From the NCBI RefSeq assembly GCF_010730355.1, contig NZ_AP022576.1, forward strand, positions 1,054,001 to 1,118,000: 64,000 nt of DNA. Direction: 5' to 3'. The notes under the pieces were generated by a model. That model was given only the letters and a program-made list of their open reading frames with translations. It had not been told where the DNA came from and did no database searches. The position numbers and the translations under genes are program-made. The DNA is from Mycobacterium florentinum. GTDB lineage: Bacteria; Actinomycetota; Actinomycetes; Mycobacteriales; Mycobacteriaceae. Shown piece by piece: positions 40,536-51,996 of this stretch (its first letter is position 1; each line of letters begins with the position of its first letter).

Positions 40536-40772
40536 TCAACGGACCTCGATCAAACCGACACGCCACAGGGCCGCGTAGACGTGGCGAACGGGGACGCTCA
40601 GCAGGCGAGCGGCACCGGCTACCAGCGGGTCGCCGGCGCCGAAGTATCCGGCGTCGGCGGGCCGGGCGGCCTTCTTGGGGGCGGGGGCGTGCACCGGCGT
40701 GGTGTCGGGCACGAGGCGCAGGTTGCGGACGGGTGCTACGGCAACTACTTCGTCGAAGAGTACTGCGGTCAT
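40536..40772 (-). CDS. Small conserved protein (Rv1535-like) under M-box control
   Basis: The 78-residue protein MTAVLFDEVVAVAPVRNLRLVPDTT... matches Rv1535 in position and size. It has an Ala/Pro/Lys-rich centre and a C-terminal LSVPVRHVYAALWRVGLIEVR, with no membrane segment or signal peptide. Function is unknown. The gene has a strong RBS (TTAGGAG) and a leader of about 440 nt containing an M-box aptamer and a small ORF, so expression should rise when Mg2+ is scarce. It lies upstream of ileS on the same strand. Confidence 0.85.
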   Translation of the reverse strand: MTAVLFDEVVAVAPVRNLRLVPDTTPVHAPAPKKAARPADAGYFGAGDPLVAGAARLLSVPVRHVYAALWRVGLIEVR

Positions 40773-40879
40773 GATCGTCTCCTAACGGAATTGCAAACGG
40801 GTACTGACTGGACTTGCGGTGTCCCGACCCGTAAGGGTTCCGATCCGAGAACGCTTGAGCGGTAAGTCGATTCGCTAGC

Positions 40880-40954
40880 TCAGGCGTCGGGCCGGAGGTC
40901 GGATTGGGACGGAGCGTGTCCCGGATATCCATCCGGACTGCCACTGGAACTCAT
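40880..40954 (-). CDS. Candidate 24-residue uORF between M-box and Rv1535-like gene
   Basis: ATG at 40954 has a nearly ideal ribosome-binding site (GAGGAGGTGAGG, about 8 nt upstream). It opens a 24-codon frame (MSSSGSPDGYPGHAPSQSDL plus RPDA) ending with TGA. The peptide is rich in Ser, Pro, Gly and Asp, resembling regulatory leader peptides more than a folded protein. It sits after the aptamer and 107 nt before the downstream start. Translation is predicted from sequence only. Confidence 0.6.
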   Translation of the reverse strand: MSSSGSPDGYPGHAPSQSDLRPDA

Positions 40955-41060
40955 GCGCCCCTCACCTCCTCTACGGCCACGACGCGTGCGGTTACCCGCG
41001 CCTATTTGCGCGCACCAGAAGGAGTTCAGAATCCGGCGACCGCCGGAAATCCGCACCCCT

Positions 41061-41212
41061 CTCGTCAGAGCTTTGGCACCACACGACGTGTCCGGAACTC
41101 CGGAAGCCACTTGGACTCAACCCTTAAGCCGGGAGGAGCTGTCCTGACCCGGGGCGTCTTTCGACGTTCGGGGTCAGTGGCCTGTGTTCGTGTAGCCGCC
41201 TCACCTAACGAG
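41061..41212 (-). promoter_or_regulatory. M-box (ykoK) magnesium riboswitch
   Basis: Read on the minus strand, the aptamer opens with CTCGTTAGGTGAGGC, contains GTCGAAAGACGCC and GGGTCAGGA, and closes with TGCCAAAGCTCTGACGAG; the CTCGT/ACGAG ends form P1. These are the conserved M-box elements, and Rv1535 is preceded by one in M. tuberculosis. A hairpin CCGGCG-GT-CGCCGG (41033-41046) follows as a possible expression platform. High Mg2+ should reduce downstream expression. Confidence 0.92.
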
Positions 41213-41224
41213 GTGCTGCCGTAA

Positions 41225-41253
41225 ATACTCCACGAGGTGCCCGACCCGGTCAA
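41225..41253 (-). promoter_or_regulatory. Promoter of the M-box transcript
   Basis: On the minus strand TTGACC (41248-41253) and GAGTAT (41225-41230) are separated by 17 bp. This places the transcription start near 41218, a few bases before the M-box P1 stem. Confidence 0.65.
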
Positions 41254-41379
41254 TGTGATCTGGCGCGTGCCGGGCAACTTATCGGCGTCTTCACAGCTTT
41301 CGATCAGCTTTGACCGCATTGACCTGCACAAATGCCCCGCTGTGGCATGGTTCACAGCCGCCGGAACGCGTCGCGACGG

Positions 41380-42504
41380 TCAGTCGTCAGCTAAGTTTTC
41401 CAGCCGCCCGATGGTCTCGGCGAACTCCTCGATCATGTCGAGCATGACCGAGCGGGTCGGCCGGACGCGGTCGAGCGAACCGACCACCTGGCCGACGAAA
41501 TAGGTTGCCAGCTCACGCGCCTTGGCGCCGGGATGGCCGGCCGCCTGGTTGATGCGCAGCTGCGCTTCGGTGACCAACGTGGTCTGCAACGGCATGCCGA
41601 GCGGGGCCGGGTTTTCGGGCCGCTCCCATTCCTCGGTCCACGCCGTGCGCAGCATCCGCGCCGGCTTGCCCGTCATCGACCGCGATCGCACGGTGTCCGA
41701 CGAACTGGCGGCCAGGAATTTCTCCTTGACCACCGGGTCGGTCTCGGCTTCCTCGGTGGTCAGCCAGACCGAGCCGCACCACACGCCCTCGGCGCCCAGG
41801 GCCAGTGCCGCCGCGATCTGGCGCCCGCGGGCGATCCCGCCCGCCGCCAGGACGGGGACCGGCGCGACCGCGTCGACGACCTCGGGGACCAGCACCATCG
41901 TCGCCACCTCGCCGGTGTGACCCCCCGCTTCGGTACCCTGCGCGACGATCAGGTCGACGCCGGCCGCGGCGTGCCGACGCGCGTGCGCGGTGGTGCCGGC
42001 CAGCGCGGCCACCAACACGTCGTGTCCGTGCGCACGTTCGACGAGGTCGGCCGGCGGCGGCCCGAGCGCGCTGGCAATCAACCGAATGTTGTGCGCGAAG
42101 GCCACTTCCAGCAGCGGCTCGTAGCCCTTGGGCGAGATGTTGAGGCCGCCGGCGGATGCTCGCGGCGGTTCGGCCGGTGCCGTGATGCCATAACGGGCGA
42201 GCAAGTCCTCGACGAACGCGCGATGCTCCTCGGGGAGCAGCCCCCTGACTTGCCTGGCGTCGATGCCGCCTTGGTCGGCGCCGACGTACTTGGGCGGCAA
42301 CAGCAGGTCGACCCCGTAGGGCTTGCCCCCGGTCTGCTCCTCGATCCAGGTGAGCTCGTTCTGCAGCCGCTGCGGGCTATGCGCGACGGCACCCAGGACG
42401 CCGAATCCCCCCGCATTGGTGACCGCGGCGACGACGTCGCGACAGTGGCTGAAGGCGCATATCGGGAACTCCACACCGAGCATCTCGGCGACTCTGGTCC
42501 GCAT
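41380..42504 (-). CDS. Nitronate monooxygenase / 2-nitropropane dioxygenase family flavoprotein (Rv1533-like)
   Basis: A 374-residue FMN-binding TIM-barrel protein: MRTRVAEMLGVEFPICAFSHCRDVVAAVTNAGGFGVLGA, DLIVAQGTEAGGHTGEV with the likely catalytic His, and VLAAGGIARGRQIAAALALGAEGVWCGS as the phosphate-binding loops. The family oxidises nitronates or acts as FMN-dependent enoyl reductases. Orthologous to Rv1533 by order and length. The 120 bp between it and the M-box promoter hold no recognisable feature. Confidence 0.9.
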   Translation of the reverse strand: MRTRVAEMLGVEFPICAFSHCRDVVAAVTNAGGFGVLGAVAHSPQRLQNELTWIEEQTGGKPYGVDLLLPPKYVGADQGGIDARQVRGLLPEEHRAFVEDLLARYGITAPAEPPRASAGGLNISPKGYEPLLEVAFAHNIRLIASALGPPPADLVERAHGHDVLVAALAGTTAHARRHAAAGVDLIVAQGTEAGGHTGEVATMVLVPEVVDAVAPVPVLAAGGIARGRQIAAALALGAEGVWCGSVWLTTEEAETDPVVKEKFLAASSSDTVRSRSMTGKPARMLRTAWTEEWERPENPAPLGMPLQTTLVTEAQLRINQAAGHPGAKARELATYFVGQVVGSLDRVRPTRSVMLDMIEEFAETIGRLENLADD

Positions 42505-42539
42505 TACTCGACGCTAGGAGTTATCGCGGGACATGGCAA

Positions 42540-43109
42540 TCAACCCGCGGGTGCACACCCGTCAGGTGGCCAGCCCGCCACACCGTCCTCCAGCGGGACC
42601 TCGAGGCTCTGCAGAATCGACGACACCATCCGCCACGCGCTGATGGCGGTGACGAGTTCAACGAGAACCGTTTTGTCGCTTCGTAATTCGCGTTCGCAGT
42701 CGGCCCAGCTCTGCGGGCTGACCACACCGTCGCGCACCACATCGTCGGTGGCCGCCAGCACGGCGCGTTCGGTGGGCCCGAATCCGTCGTGCCGTTGCCA
42801 ATCCCGCACCCCGAGCAGGTCGTCGGTCGTCACGCCCAACCGGGTGGCGACGCGCCAGTGCTGCGTCCATTCGTATTCGCACGCGGTGAGCCAGCCGATC
42901 CGCATGATCACCAGCTCCCGTAACCGGGCGTCGAGCGAACCGTGCCACAGCATGGTCGCGAGCAGGTCGTTGACCGCGCGCGCCAGCTGCGGATGGTTCA
43001 GCAACACCTGGAAGATGCTGAGCTCGGCCATGTAGTCGGGTACGGCCGCCTCGTCGGCGGCGGCCTTGGCCTCGCCGAGCGGCAGTCCGGGGACGCGGGC
43101 TGTTGTCAT
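42540..43109 (-). CDS. Carboxymuconolactone decarboxylase/AhpD-like protein (Rv1531-like)
   Basis: The 189-residue helical protein has the AhpD-fold core LRELVIMRIGWLTACEYEWTQHWRVA, in which a single Cys and a distal His replace the CxxC pair, so peroxidase activity of the AhpD type is doubtful. I chose ATG 43109 (MTTARVPGLPLG), as the upstream frame to 43316 has no similarity to the family. It ends 35 bp before the NMO-like gene in the same direction. It marks the end of backbone synteny before the GPL genes. Confidence 0.85.
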   Translation of the reverse strand: MTTARVPGLPLGEAKAAADEAAVPDYMAELSIFQVLLNHPQLARAVNDLLATMLWHGSLDARLRELVIMRIGWLTACEYEWTQHWRVATRLGVTTDDLLGVRDWQRHDGFGPTERAVLAATDDVVRDGVVSPQSWADCERELRSDKTVLVELVTAISAWRMVSSILQSLEVPLEDGVAGWPPDGCAPAG

Positions 43110-43427
43110 CGTGTGAGCACTCCGATCAACTGGCGGAACGTGTTCGCGTTCACCGGTAATCGTAGCCAGCACGACCCGGGCGCCTTCGCGGAGCGGCGGG
43201 CAAACATCGAACCCCGGGCCCGGGCGCAGATAGACATGTGTTGAACGACGGGCACTTGCCGGTGAACGTTCCACGAAAATGCGGCTGTTCGCCCCGATGC
43301 CCGGCCGGCGAAACAACTACGGTTTCAGAAAAGGACGCAATGAATTATTCACCCCCACAGCTGAATTCGGGGCCGGCCGGCTATGGCGCTGGCTGTCCCC
43401 GGACGTCCGCAGATTGGTGTGTAAGCC
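43110..43427. other. 318-bp junction region with a possible degraded gene start
   Basis: No intact gene is supported. At 43340 an ATG preceded by AAAAGGACGCA begins MNYSPPQLNSGPAGYGAG, which loosely resembles the conserved N-terminus of PPE proteins (MNYS..PPE.NS) but then runs out of frame into the glycosyltransferase gene. It could be a PPE remnant at the boundary between conserved backbone and GPL genes; similarity is short. Confidence 0.35.
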
Positions 43428-44315
43428 ATGGCGCAACAGCCCTCGGTCTCAATCGTCATTCCCGCCTATAACGAAGAACGGCTCATCGGCAAATGCCTGG
43501 AGTCGTGCATCAACCAGACCTCGGCGCCGGACGAAATAATTGTCGTCAACAACAAGTCGACCGACGACACCGCGTCGATTGTGCGCAGATATCAGGCACG
43601 GGCGCCGCACTTGGACATCCAGCTGCTCGACCAGGACACCCACCAGGGCATCGCGCCGACCCGCGACCACGGGTTCGATCAGGCGCGGGGCGACGTCTTC
43701 GGCCGCATCGACGCCGATACGGTCATTCCGCCGGACTGGGTCGACGCGGTTCGCCGTTGCTTCTCCGACCCCGACATCGACGCCGCGAGCGGTCCGATCG
43801 CCATTTACGATCTGCCTTTCCGGGGCTTCCTCTTCTGGGTCGATTCCACGCTTCGGCACTTCTTGCACAAACACGTCCGCAATGAGCGGTTTCTGCTCGG
43901 GTGCAACATGGCAATTCGCGCGACGGCGTGGAAGGGTGTCCGGCTTCAGACGCAACTGGACCCGGAAGTGCGCCTGCACGAAGATATCGACCTGGCGCTG
44001 ACGCTGTTCAAAAATGATTTCGAGATTTCCTACGAACCGTCCATGGTCGCCGATATCTCGGGCCGGCGAGTGGAATCCTCACCGAGCGAGTTCTACCGCT
44101 ACGCCACGCGTTATACGCGGACAACCCAACTGCACGGCATCAAGAGCCCGACGGCACACACGACGATTGCCACCCTGCTGTTGCTCTATTACCCGTTCCG
44201 GACGATGCGCTTCTTTTACGACGCGGACGAACAGAAATTCACCCTGGCAAAGCTGCGGGACCGCCTGCGCGCTCTGGCCCAACCCGTCGACGCTGAGTCG
44301 CCAACTAGCTTGTAG
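43428..44315 (+). CDS. GT-A family 2 glycosyltransferase
   Basis: The 295-residue enzyme starts with SVSIVIPAYNEERLIGKCLESCINQ, the GT2 nucleotide-sugar binding fold, and has the metal-binding DAD in GRIDADTVIPPDW and an acceptor-site HEDIDLALT. A hydrophobic segment near residue 240 (TTIATLLLLYYPF) may anchor it to the membrane. Donor and acceptor cannot be read from sequence. It lies convergent to mps2, 16 bp from its end, so a role in GPL or another envelope glycolipid is suggested by context only. Confidence 0.87.
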   Translation: MAQQPSVSIVIPAYNEERLIGKCLESCINQTSAPDEIIVVNNKSTDDTASIVRRYQARAPHLDIQLLDQDTHQGIAPTRDHGFDQARGDVFGRIDADTVIPPDWVDAVRRCFSDPDIDAASGPIAIYDLPFRGFLFWVDSTLRHFLHKHVRNERFLLGCNMAIRATAWKGVRLQTQLDPEVRLHEDIDLALTLFKNDFEISYEPSMVADISGRRVESSPSEFYRYATRYTRTTQLHGIKSPTAHTTIATLLLLYYPFRTMRFFYDADEQKFTLAKLRDRLRALAQPVDAESPTSL

Positions 44316-44331
44316 CAGTAAATAATCGGGA

Positions 44332-47300
44332 CTAGAGCAGTCCCACCAGCTGCAAGTCGGTGACGTACTTGATGATCACCGGTGCCGAAATGTGCGGGAT
44401 GTCGTTGTCCGCACCGATTTTCGCTTCCTGCACCGCGGCACGGAACCGGTCGGTCGGCGCGAACGACTCGCGGGTCGGCTCGAGCGGTTGTATCTGCTCG
44501 GGGTTGTGCAGCATCAACTGCAGCATCTGCAGCACGGAGTGCTGGCGCTGCCGATCCGGCAGGGCCCGCAGGCCGGTCTCGAACTGCCGCACCCATTCCG
44601 CGAAGTCGTCGATGCGCTGGATCGGATAGCCGGCCTCGATCAGCCAGTCGACGTAGGTGTCGATTCCGATGCCGTCGTCGTGCGGGTTCATCACGTGGTA
44701 GGTCTCGAACCCGTCGACCACCTGGGCCCCGAGGGTGGCGATCGACTCGGCGACGAATTCGACCGGCAGCGCGTCGTAGTGCGCCCGCTGCCGATTACCG
44801 TTTTCGTCGCGCTGATAGAACGAACCGGGCGCGACTCCGGTGGCCACCAGGCTCAGGATCATCCGGGTGACGACGTCGGTCATGTTGAACTGACCCGCGT
44901 AGCTGACGTCGGACAGGATCATGTCACTGCGGAACACCGAAACCGGAAGCCCGAACGCGTCATTGGCCTCGCGCAGCAGCACCTCACCTGCCCACTTGCT
45001 GTTGCCGTAGCCGTTGGCGTAGCTGCCGTCGAGGACGCGGGTGGGACTGATCGCCCGGATGTCGGCATCCTCGGTGAACAACGCCGGCTCGATCTGGCGA
45101 CCGAGGTCCGAGGTCGACACAAAGGCATACGGCTTCATCCGCGAGGTCAGAGCAAACTTGATCAGTTCGGCGGTGCCAACGACGTTGGGCCCGAACAGCT
45201 CTCGGTAGGGCAGCACGCCGTTGACCACGGCGGCCGAGTCGACGATCAGATCGACGGTGTCGGCCAGCCGTTGGTAGGTCTCGTCGTTGAGACCCAGATT
45301 GGCTTCGCCCTTGTCGCCGGCGACAACCTCGAGATGGTCGGCGGCCAACTGGTGGAAGTGGTCCACCAGCTGCGGGTCGCCGCTGTCGAACGTCTTCTCC
45401 AGGCGGCGCCACGCCTCCTGATCGGAGCCGGCTCGCACCAGGCAGATCAGCTTGCCGTCAACACGTTTCAGTTGCTTGAGCCACTCCAGGGCCAGGTAAC
45501 GGCCCAGGAAGCCGGTCGCCCCGGTCAACAGCACCGTACGCGCTTCGGCGCTCGGGGCCGGCAGCGTCGGAGCGCCGAGCAGCGTCGTCTCGTCGATGAA
45601 CTTGTCGAGGGTGAGGTCGCTGGCACGCAGCCCCTCGGTGTCGCGGCCGTGCACGGCAACGTAACTCGGGCCGTGGGCATCGGTCTCGTCGGAGTCGTCG
45701 TCACTGTCGAGACGCTGGCTCATGGTACGCACCGACGGCGCCTCGAACAGCGTGCGCACCGAGAGGTTGGAATCGAACGCCGTGTTGATCGCGGCGACCA
45801 CCCGCATCGCCGACAGCGAATCGCCGCCCAGGTCGAAGAAGGAGTTCTCGACGCCGACCCGCTCGATACCGAGCACCTGGCCGTAGATCCCGGCCACGAT
45901 CTCCTCGGTGGGTGTCGCGGGCGGGGTGTAGCGGAGCGCGCTCTGGTATTCGGGTGCGGGCAGCGCTCGTTTGTCGAGCTTGCCGTTGACGGTGCGCGGC
46001 AACGTGTCGAGCACGACCACCGCCGTCGGCACCATGTAGGCCGGCAGCCGCTCGCCCAGCGCACTGCGCATCGCGGCGGTATCGACGTCGCCGGTGACGG
46101 TGACATACCCGACCAGCCGCTTGTCACCCGGACGATCCTCGCGGGCGATCACCGCCGCGGCCTGCACGCCTTCGAGGGCGGCCAGCGCCGCCTGAACCTC
46201 GCCGAGTTCGATCCGGAAGCCGCGGATCTTGACCTGCTCGTCGGCCCGCCCCAGGTACTGCAACTGCCCGTCGGCGCCCCAGCGCACCAGGTCGCCGGTG
46301 CGATACATCCGCGCCCCGGATCCGCCGAACGGGCACGCGACGAACCGCGACGCGGTCAGACCGGCCCGGCGCAGATAGCCGACGGCCACACCCCGGCCGG
46401 CGATGTACAGCTCACCGACCACACCCTCAGGCGCCGGTCGCAACCATTTGTCCAGTACGAACAGTGCCGCGCCCGGCACCGGCACGCCGATCGGGGCGCC
46501 CTCGCCGGCCTTCATCGGCGCGCTGATCGCGGCGTAGATGGTGGCTTCGGTCGGGCCGTAGGCGTTGATCATCACGCGGCCCGGCGCCCACTTATCCACT
46601 ATTTCGTTCGGCGATGCCTCCCCCGCCATCACCAACGTCGCGGACTCGAGCCCCTCGCCCGGCATCATCGCCAGCGCCGACGGAGTCTGACCCACCACGG
46701 TCACCTGCTCGGCGACCAGCAGGTCGCGCAGCTCGTGTGCGGACGCCGCCGCCGAATCGGGCACCACCACCAGCCGCGAACCGTGCAGCAGGGCATTGAA
46801 GATCTCCCACACCGAGACGTCGAAGCTGTAGGAGTGCCACTGCGACCACACCTGTCCCGGGCCGGTCGGAGCGCCGGGGTCGGGTGCTTCCAGTAGCGAC
46901 GTCGCGTTGTGGTGGGTGATCGCCACGCCCTTGGGCACCCCGGTCGTCCCCGAGGTGTAGATCGTGTACGCCAGATCCTCCGGCGCCGCCACCGGGAAGG
47001 TGATGTCCGAGGGGATGGCCAGGTCGGGATCGTCGACGTCGATGACCGCCAGATCGGCCCCGTCGAAGCGCGACCGCATGGTCGCATTGGTCACCGCGGC
47101 GACCGGTGTCGCGTCACCGAGCATGAACTCCAGCCGCGCGTCGGGCATGACGGGGTCGATCGGGAGGTAGGCCGCCCCGGACTTGAGCACCGCCACCATC
47201 GCGATGATCGCCTCGGCCGACCGGTTGAACAGCAGCGCCACGCATTCACCCGGGCGCGCGCCCTTGCTGACCAGCACCCTAGCCAACCGCTCGGCCGCCT

Positions 47301-50300
47301 CGTCGAACTCGCGGTAGGTCCACGACCGCTCGCCGTCCACCAGCGCCACCCCGTCCGGGGTGCGTGCCACCTGCGCGTCGAACATCTTCGGGATCGTGGT
47401 GCCCTGCACCGGCTGGGTCAGCACGGCGCGGTTGCCCCACTCGTCCAGGCGGGCATGCTCGCCGGCGTCCAGCACGTCCATCGCCGACAGCCGCTGGGTC
47501 GGGTCGGCGGTCATGGCCATCAGCACCCGCTGGAACCGCTCCACCAGAGTCTCGATGCTGGCCGGGTCGAACACGTCGGTGTCGTACTCGACGCGGATGC
47601 CCAGTTCGTGGCCCGGCAAGGCCATCACGGAAAGCGGGTAGTGGTTGTATTCGCGGTTGGTGACGTCGGTGATGGCCAGCTCGTGCACGCCCACCGGCAC
47701 GTTGGTGTCGATCGGGTAGTTCTCGTAGAGGAACAGCGTGTCGAACAACTGGTCGTGGCCGGTGGCGCGGTGAATGTCGGACAGGCCCAGGTGCTCGTGC
47801 TCGAGCCTGTTGTTGTGCGCGGTTTGCAGCTGGTCGAGCAGGTCGCCGATGGTGGTGGACACGGTGGTGTTCGCCCGTACCGCAACGGTGTTGATCAGCA
47901 GGCCCACAATGGATTCCGAGCCGATCACCTCGGGGGGACGGCCGGAGACCGCGGTGCCGAACGCGACGTCGCGCTGGCCGGTCAGCCACATCAGCAGCTG
48001 TGCCCACCCGGCCTGCAGCACCGTGTTCACGGTGGTGTGGCAGGAGCGGGCCAGCGCGCTCAGCGCGCGGGTCGTCTCGGCGGACACCCGGTACGAATCG
48101 ACGCGTCGCCGCCCGAGCGCAATCCGGGTGGCGGGCCCGACCAGGGTCGGGTTGTCGAAGCCTTCGAACATCTCGCGCCACGCCGCCTGGGCCGCGGCGC
48201 GGTCCTGTTCGGCGAGCCAGGTGAGAATGCTGCGGTACGACGGGGGCGCCGGCAGCCGCTCGCCGTAGTAGCTGGCGAAGATTTCGCGCAGCAGGATCGG
48301 CAGCGACCACCCGTCCATCACGATGTGGTGGTTGGTGAGCACGAACCGGTGCTTGTTCTCGGCGGTCCGGATCAACGCCGCGCGGAAGGCGGGCCGGCCG
48401 AGCAGGTCGCTGACCGCGTCGCGCTCGTCGGCGCACAGCGCCTCGATCTGCTCGTCGTGGCCGGCTTCGTCGCTGTCGAGCTGGATGTAGCGCCAGGCCA
48501 TGACGGGCTCAGCCGGAATGACCTGCACCGGCTCGTCGAACTGAGCGCAGAACCGGGCGGCCAGGTTGGGGTGCCGGTTGACCACCGTCTGCACCGCCTC
48601 GCGCAGCCGCTGCGGGTCGATGGCTCCGGCGATCGTGATGCCCAGCTGCACCGCATAGACGTCGTCGCCGTTGTCGCCGCCCTGGGCGACGCTGGCGTGA
48701 AACAGCAGACCCTGCTGCACGGGCGTCAGCGGCAATACGTCGGCGAGGTGGTATTGCTGCTCGAGTTCGTTGAGCTGCTGCTGGGTCAGCCGGGCGGGCG
48801 CCAGGTCGGACGGCGTCAGGCCGCCCCCGCCATTGCGCACGTGCGCGCAGATGCCGGACAGCGCCTCGAACCACAGCTTGCTCAGCCGGGCGATCTGCTC
48901 GCCGTCCAGCGCCGAGGGCGCCCAGGTCCAGCTGGCGTGCAAGTGCGGGCCCGCCTCGGTATCCATGGTGCCCGCGTTGAGGTCGACCGTGTGCATGAGT
49001 GGCAGCGGCACCGCGGTGGCCGCGCCGGCGACCGACAGACCTTCTTCGGAGATCCGCCACAAATCGCCGGACAACTCCGCCGCCGTGCCGGCGCCCAGCC
49101 GGCCCAGGTAGTTGAAGCCGATCGCCGGGTCGCTGCCGTGCAGGTCGACGTCGTTGTTCGCGTAGCGCAGCAGTCCGTAGGTCAGCGGGTCGGGCAGGCC
49201 GCGCAACTGCTCCTTGGCATCCTTGATCACCGGCCCCAGCGCGGCGTCACCGGCGACCACCTGCGCCCAGTCCAGACCGCCGAGGGCCAGCGAGACCGGG
49301 TACTTGGTGGTGAACCAGCCGACCGTGCGCGACAGGTCCACGTTGGGTGCCAATTCCTCGTGGCGCCCGTGGCCCTCGACGCCGATGCCGATCGGCGAGG
49401 CGCCGGTGCCCAGGAATTCCGCCCACGCCAACCCGAACGCGATCAGCAGAATGTCTTGCACCCCAGCGTGAAACGCCGCCGGCACCTCGCCCAACAGCGC
49501 CCGCGTCGTCTCGACGTCCAGCTCGGCCGATAGCTGTTCGGCGCTGACGTAGGTGTCCACCTCCGGGCGCACGGCCGGCAACGCGGCGGGCACCGAGGCC
49601 ACTCGCCGCCACGCCTCGGCCTGCTCGGTGACCGCGGGGCGCTGCGCGTACTCCTCGAGCAGCGACGACCAGCGGGCGAACGACGTCCCGCCCGGGGGCA
49701 ACGCCAGCGGCTGTCCGCTGTGATGTTGAGCCCAGGCAATGTTCAAGTCTTCCAACAGGATTCGCCACGACACGCCGTCGACGGCCAGGTGGTGAATGAT
49801 CAGCACCAACTGCGACGTGGAACCAACCCACAACGCGCTCAACATGATTCCGGCGGCCGGGTTCAATCGCGACCGTGCCTCGACGAGCGCCTCGTCGGAC
49901 AAGACCTCGACCGACTGCAGCAGGCCCGCGGCATCCACGGTCCCGACTTCGGGCACCTGCAGCGACCATTCGCCCGCGTCGTCGTCCTCGACCCGCAACC
50001 GCAGGGTGGCGTGCCGGTCGATCAACGCCTGCAGCACGGGCGCCACGTCGGCCTCGGTCACCCCGGACGGAGCCTGCACCACCATCGTCTGGTTGAACTG
50101 CTCGACGGGGCCCACCACGCCTTGCAGCCAGCGGATGATCGGGGTGGCGACCACTTCGCCGATGCCCTCGTCGACGACGCCGTCGGCGCCATCGGTCATC
50201 GTGGCCACCCGCGCCAACCGGGCCACGGTCTGCTCGACGAAAATGTCTCGGGGACGGCACAATACGCCGGCCGCGCGGGCACGCGCCGATACCTGCATCG

Positions 50301-51996
50301 ACAGGATGCTGTCGCCGCCGAGGTCGAAGAAGGAGTCGTCGACGCCGACCCGCTCGACGCCCAGCACCTGGGCGTAGATCCCGGCCAAGATCTCCTCGAC
50401 CGCATCGGACGGCGCGCGATATTCGCCGCCGCCGGCGTATTCGGGCGCCGGCAGGGCGCGCCTGTCGAGCTTGCCGCTCACATTCAGCGGCAGCGTGTCG
50501 AGCACGACAATCGCCGAAGGGACCATGTAGGCCGGCAACCGCTCGGCCAGCGCGGTGCGCATCTGCGCGGGGTCCACATCCGCGGTGACGGTGACGTAAC
50601 CGACCAGTCGCTTGTCGCCCGGGCGATCCTCGCGGGCGATCACCGCCGCGGCCTGCACCCCGTCCAGGCCGGCCAAAGCCGCTTGTACTTCGCCCAATTC
50701 GATGCGGTAGCCGCGGATCTTGACCTGCTCGTCGGCCCGCCCCAGGTACTGCAACTGCCCGTCGGCGCCCCAGCGCACCAGGTCTCCGGTGCGATACATC
50801 CGGGCCCCCGGCTCGCCGAAAGGGCACGCCACAAAGCGCGACGCCGTCAACGGAGACCGGCGCAGGTACCCGGTGGCCACCCCGCGGCCGGCGATGTACA
50901 GCTCACCGGTCACGCCCTCGAGGGCGGGTCGCAGGAACTTGTCCAACACGAACAACGCCGCACCCGGCACGGGCACACCGATCGGCGCCGGCGCACCCGG
51001 CGTCAACGGCGAGCTCATCGCCGCATAGATCGTGCCCTCGGTCGGACCGTAGGCGTTGATCAACACCCGTCCCGGCGCCCACCGATCCACCACCTCGGAC
51101 GGGAGCGCCTCGCCGGCCACGAACACCGCCGTGGACTCCAAGCCTTCGGACGACAACATCGCTGCGGCAGAAGGGGTTTGGCATAGGACGCTGACCTTTT
51201 CGGCGATCAGCAGCGCGTGCAGGTCGTCGGGTGAACTCGCCACAGTTTCGGGAACGATCACCAGCCGCCCGCCGTGCAGCAGGGCGCCGAAGATCTCCCA
51301 CACCGAGACGTCGAAACTGTAGGAGTGCCACTGCGACCACACCTGCCCGGGTCCGGCCGGCACGCCCGAGTGCAGTTTCTCGAGGAGCGACGTCGCATTC
51401 TGGTGGGTGATCACCACGCCCTTGGGCACCCCGGTGGTACCCGAGGTGTAGATCATGTAGGCCAGGTCTGTCGGCGCCGGCGCCGACAACTCGGTGCCGG
51501 GGTCGGCGCCCGGGTCGTCGAAGTCGACGACGACCAGATCGGCCCCGTCGAATCGCGACCGCAGGGCCGCGGTCGTGACCGCTGCGACCGGCGTGGCGTC
51601 GCCGAGCATGAACTCCACGCGCGCATCGGGCAGTGCGGGGTCGATCGGCAGATAGGCCGCTCCGGCCTTGAGCACCGCCATCATCGACACGATCGCTTCG
51701 GTCGATCGCGAAAACAGCAGTGCCACAGTCTGACCCGGGCCCGCACCATGTCCGGCGAGAACCCGCGCCAATCGCTCCGCGGCGTCGTCGAGTTCGCGGT
51801 AGGTCCAGGACCGGTCCCCGCACGCCAGCGCCACGGCCTCCGGAGCATTCGCGACCTGCGCCGCAAACAATTCCGTGATCGTCACGCCCACCACGGAGCG
51901 GGTCAGGACAGCACGGTTGCCCCACTCGTCCAACCGTGCGACTTCACCGCCGTCGAGGAGATCAATCGATAAGAGCCGCCGTTTTCCGTCGGCCAT
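44332..51996 (-). CDS. mps2: Glycopeptidolipid NRPS 2: A-T-E-C-A-T-reductase
   Basis: A 2554-residue synthetase. Domains from motifs: A3 with SGTTGVPKG near residue 188; carrier FFDLGGDSI near 558; epimerization domain with [10 protein letters not shown] near 738 and GFNYLGR; condensation domain with [11 protein letters not shown] near 1224; A4 with SGTTG near 1685; carrier [12 protein letters not shown] near 2060; and a terminal reductase with [10 protein letters not shown] near 2159 and the YGNSK active site near 2330. Aligning to GrsA, I read pocket residues DVWCFAAIYK (A3) and DVWGVAAIYK (A4). With E only in the first module and reductive release, the order fits D-Ala followed by L-alaninol, as in GPLs. 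It begins directly with an A domain, its C domain being at the end of Mps1. ATG overlaps the mps1 stop by one base (TAATG). Confidence 0.93.
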   Translation of the reverse strand: MADGKRRLLSIDLLDGGEVARLDEWGNRAVLTRSVVGVTITELFAAQVANAPEAVALACGDRSWTYRELDDAAERLARVLAGHGAGPGQTVALLFSRSTEAIVSMMAVLKAGAAYLPIDPALPDARVEFMLGDATPVAAVTTAALRSRFDGADLVVVDFDDPGADPGTELSAPAPTDLAYMIYTSGTTGVPKGVVITHQNATSLLEKLHSGVPAGPGQVWSQWHSYSFDVSVWEIFGALLHGGRLVIVPETVASSPDDLHALLIAEKVSVLCQTPSAAAMLSSEGLESTAVFVAGEALPSEVVDRWAPGRVLINAYGPTEGTIYAAMSSPLTPGAPAPIGVPVPGAALFVLDKFLRPALEGVTGELYIAGRGVATGYLRRSPLTASRFVACPFGEPGARMYRTGDLVRWGADGQLQYLGRADEQVKIRGYRIELGEVQAALAGLDGVQAAAVIAREDRPGDKRLVGYVTVTADVDPAQMRTALAERLPAYMVPSAIVVLDTLPLNVSGKLDRRALPAPEYAGGGEYRAPSDAVEEILAGIYAQVLGVERVGVDDSFFDLGGDSILSMQVSARARAAGVLCRPRDIFVEQTVARLARVATMTDGADGVVDEGIGEVVATPIIRWLQGVVGPVEQFNQTMVVQAPSGVTEADVAPVLQALIDRHATLRLRVEDDDAGEWSLQVPEVGTVDAAGLLQSVEVLSDEALVEARSRLNPAAGIMLSALWVGSTSQLVLIIHHLAVDGVSWRILLEDLNIAWAQHHSGQPLALPPGGTSFARWSSLLEEYAQRPAVTEQAEAWRRVASVPAALPAVRPEVDTYVSAEQLSAELDVETTRALLGEVPAAFHAGVQDILLIAFGLAWAEFLGTGASPIGIGVEGHGRHEELAPNVDLSRTVGWFTTKYPVSLALGGLDWAQVVAGDAALGPVIKDAKEQLRGLPDPLTYGLLRYANNDVDLHGSDPAIGFNYLGRLGAGTAAELSGDLWRISEEGLSVAGAATAVPLPLMHTVDLNAGTMDTEAGPHLHASWTWAPSALDGEQIARLSKLWFEALSGICAHVRNGGGGLTPSDLAPARLTQQQLNELEQQYHLADVLPLTPVQQGLLFHASVAQGGDNGDDVYAVQLGITIAGAIDPQRLREAVQTVVNRHPNLAARFCAQFDEPVQVIPAEPVMAWRYIQLDSDEAGHDEQIEALCADERDAVSDLLGRPAFRAALIRTAENKHRFVLTNHHIVMDGWSLPILLREIFASYYGERLPAPPSYRSILTWLAEQDRAAAQAAWREMFEGFDNPTLVGPATRIALGRRRVDSYRVSAETTRALSALARSCHTTVNTVLQAGWAQLLMWLTGQRDVAFGTAVSGRPPEVIGSESIVGLLINTVAVRANTTVSTTIGDLLDQLQTAHNNRLEHEHLGLSDIHRATGHDQLFDTLFLYENYPIDTNVPVGVHELAITDVTNREYNHYPLSVMALPGHELGIRVEYDTDVFDPASIETLVERFQRVLMAMTADPTQRLSAMDVLDAGEHARLDEWGNRAVLTQPVQGTTIPKMFDAQVARTPDGVALVDGERSWTYREFDEAAERLARVLVSKGARPGECVALLFNRSAEAIIAMVAVLKSGAAYLPIDPVMPDARLEFMLGDATPVAAVTNATMRSRFDGADLAVIDVDDPDLAIPSDITFPVAAPEDLAYTIYTSGTTGVPKGVAITHHNATSLLEAPDPGAPTGPGQVWSQWHSYSFDVSVWEIFNALLHGSRLVVVPDSAAASAHELRDLLVAEQVTVVGQTPSALAMMPGEGLESATLVMAGEASPNEIVDKWAPGRVMINAYGPTEATIYAAISAPMKAGEGAPIGVPVPGAALFVLDKWLRPAPEGVVGELYIAGRGVAVGYLRRAGLTASRFVACPFGGSGARMYRTGDLVRWGADGQLQYLGRADEQVKIRGFRIELGEVQAALAALEGVQAAAVIAREDRPGDKRLVGYVTVTGDVDTAAMRSALGERLPAYMVPTAVVVLDTLPRTVNGKLDKRALPAPEYQSALRYTPPATPTEEIVAGIYGQVLGIERVGVENSFFDLGGDSLSAMRVVAAINTAFDSNLSVRTLFEAPSVRTMSQRLDSDDDSDETDAHGPSYVAVHGRDTEGLRASDLTLDKFIDETTLLGAPTLPAPSAEARTVLLTGATGFLGRYLALEWLKQLKRVDGKLICLVRAGSDQEAWRRLEKTFDSGDPQLVDHFHQLAADHLEVVAGDKGEANLGLNDETYQRLADTVDLIVDSAAVVNGVLPYRELFGPNVVGTAELIKFALTSRMKPYAFVSTSDLGRQIEPALFTEDADIRAISPTRVLDGSYANGYGNSKWAGEVLLREANDAFGLPVSVFRSDMILSDVSYAGQFNMTDVVTRMILSLVATGVAPGSFYQRDENGNRQRAHYDALPVEFVAESIATLGAQVVDGFETYHVMNPHDDGIGIDTYVDWLIEAGYPIQRIDDFAEWVRQFETGLRALPDRQRQHSVLQMLQLMLHNPEQIQPLEPTRESFAPTDRFRAAVQEAKIGADNDIPHISAPVIIKYVTDLQLVGLL

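Noticed and set aside
44392..49533. Very long plus-strand open frames opposite mps2 (834 and 874 codons)
   Set aside because: Antisense shadows of a GC-rich NRPS gene; composition is Arg/His/Val/Gly-rich and no family motif is visible, while the minus strand has every NRPS motif in order.
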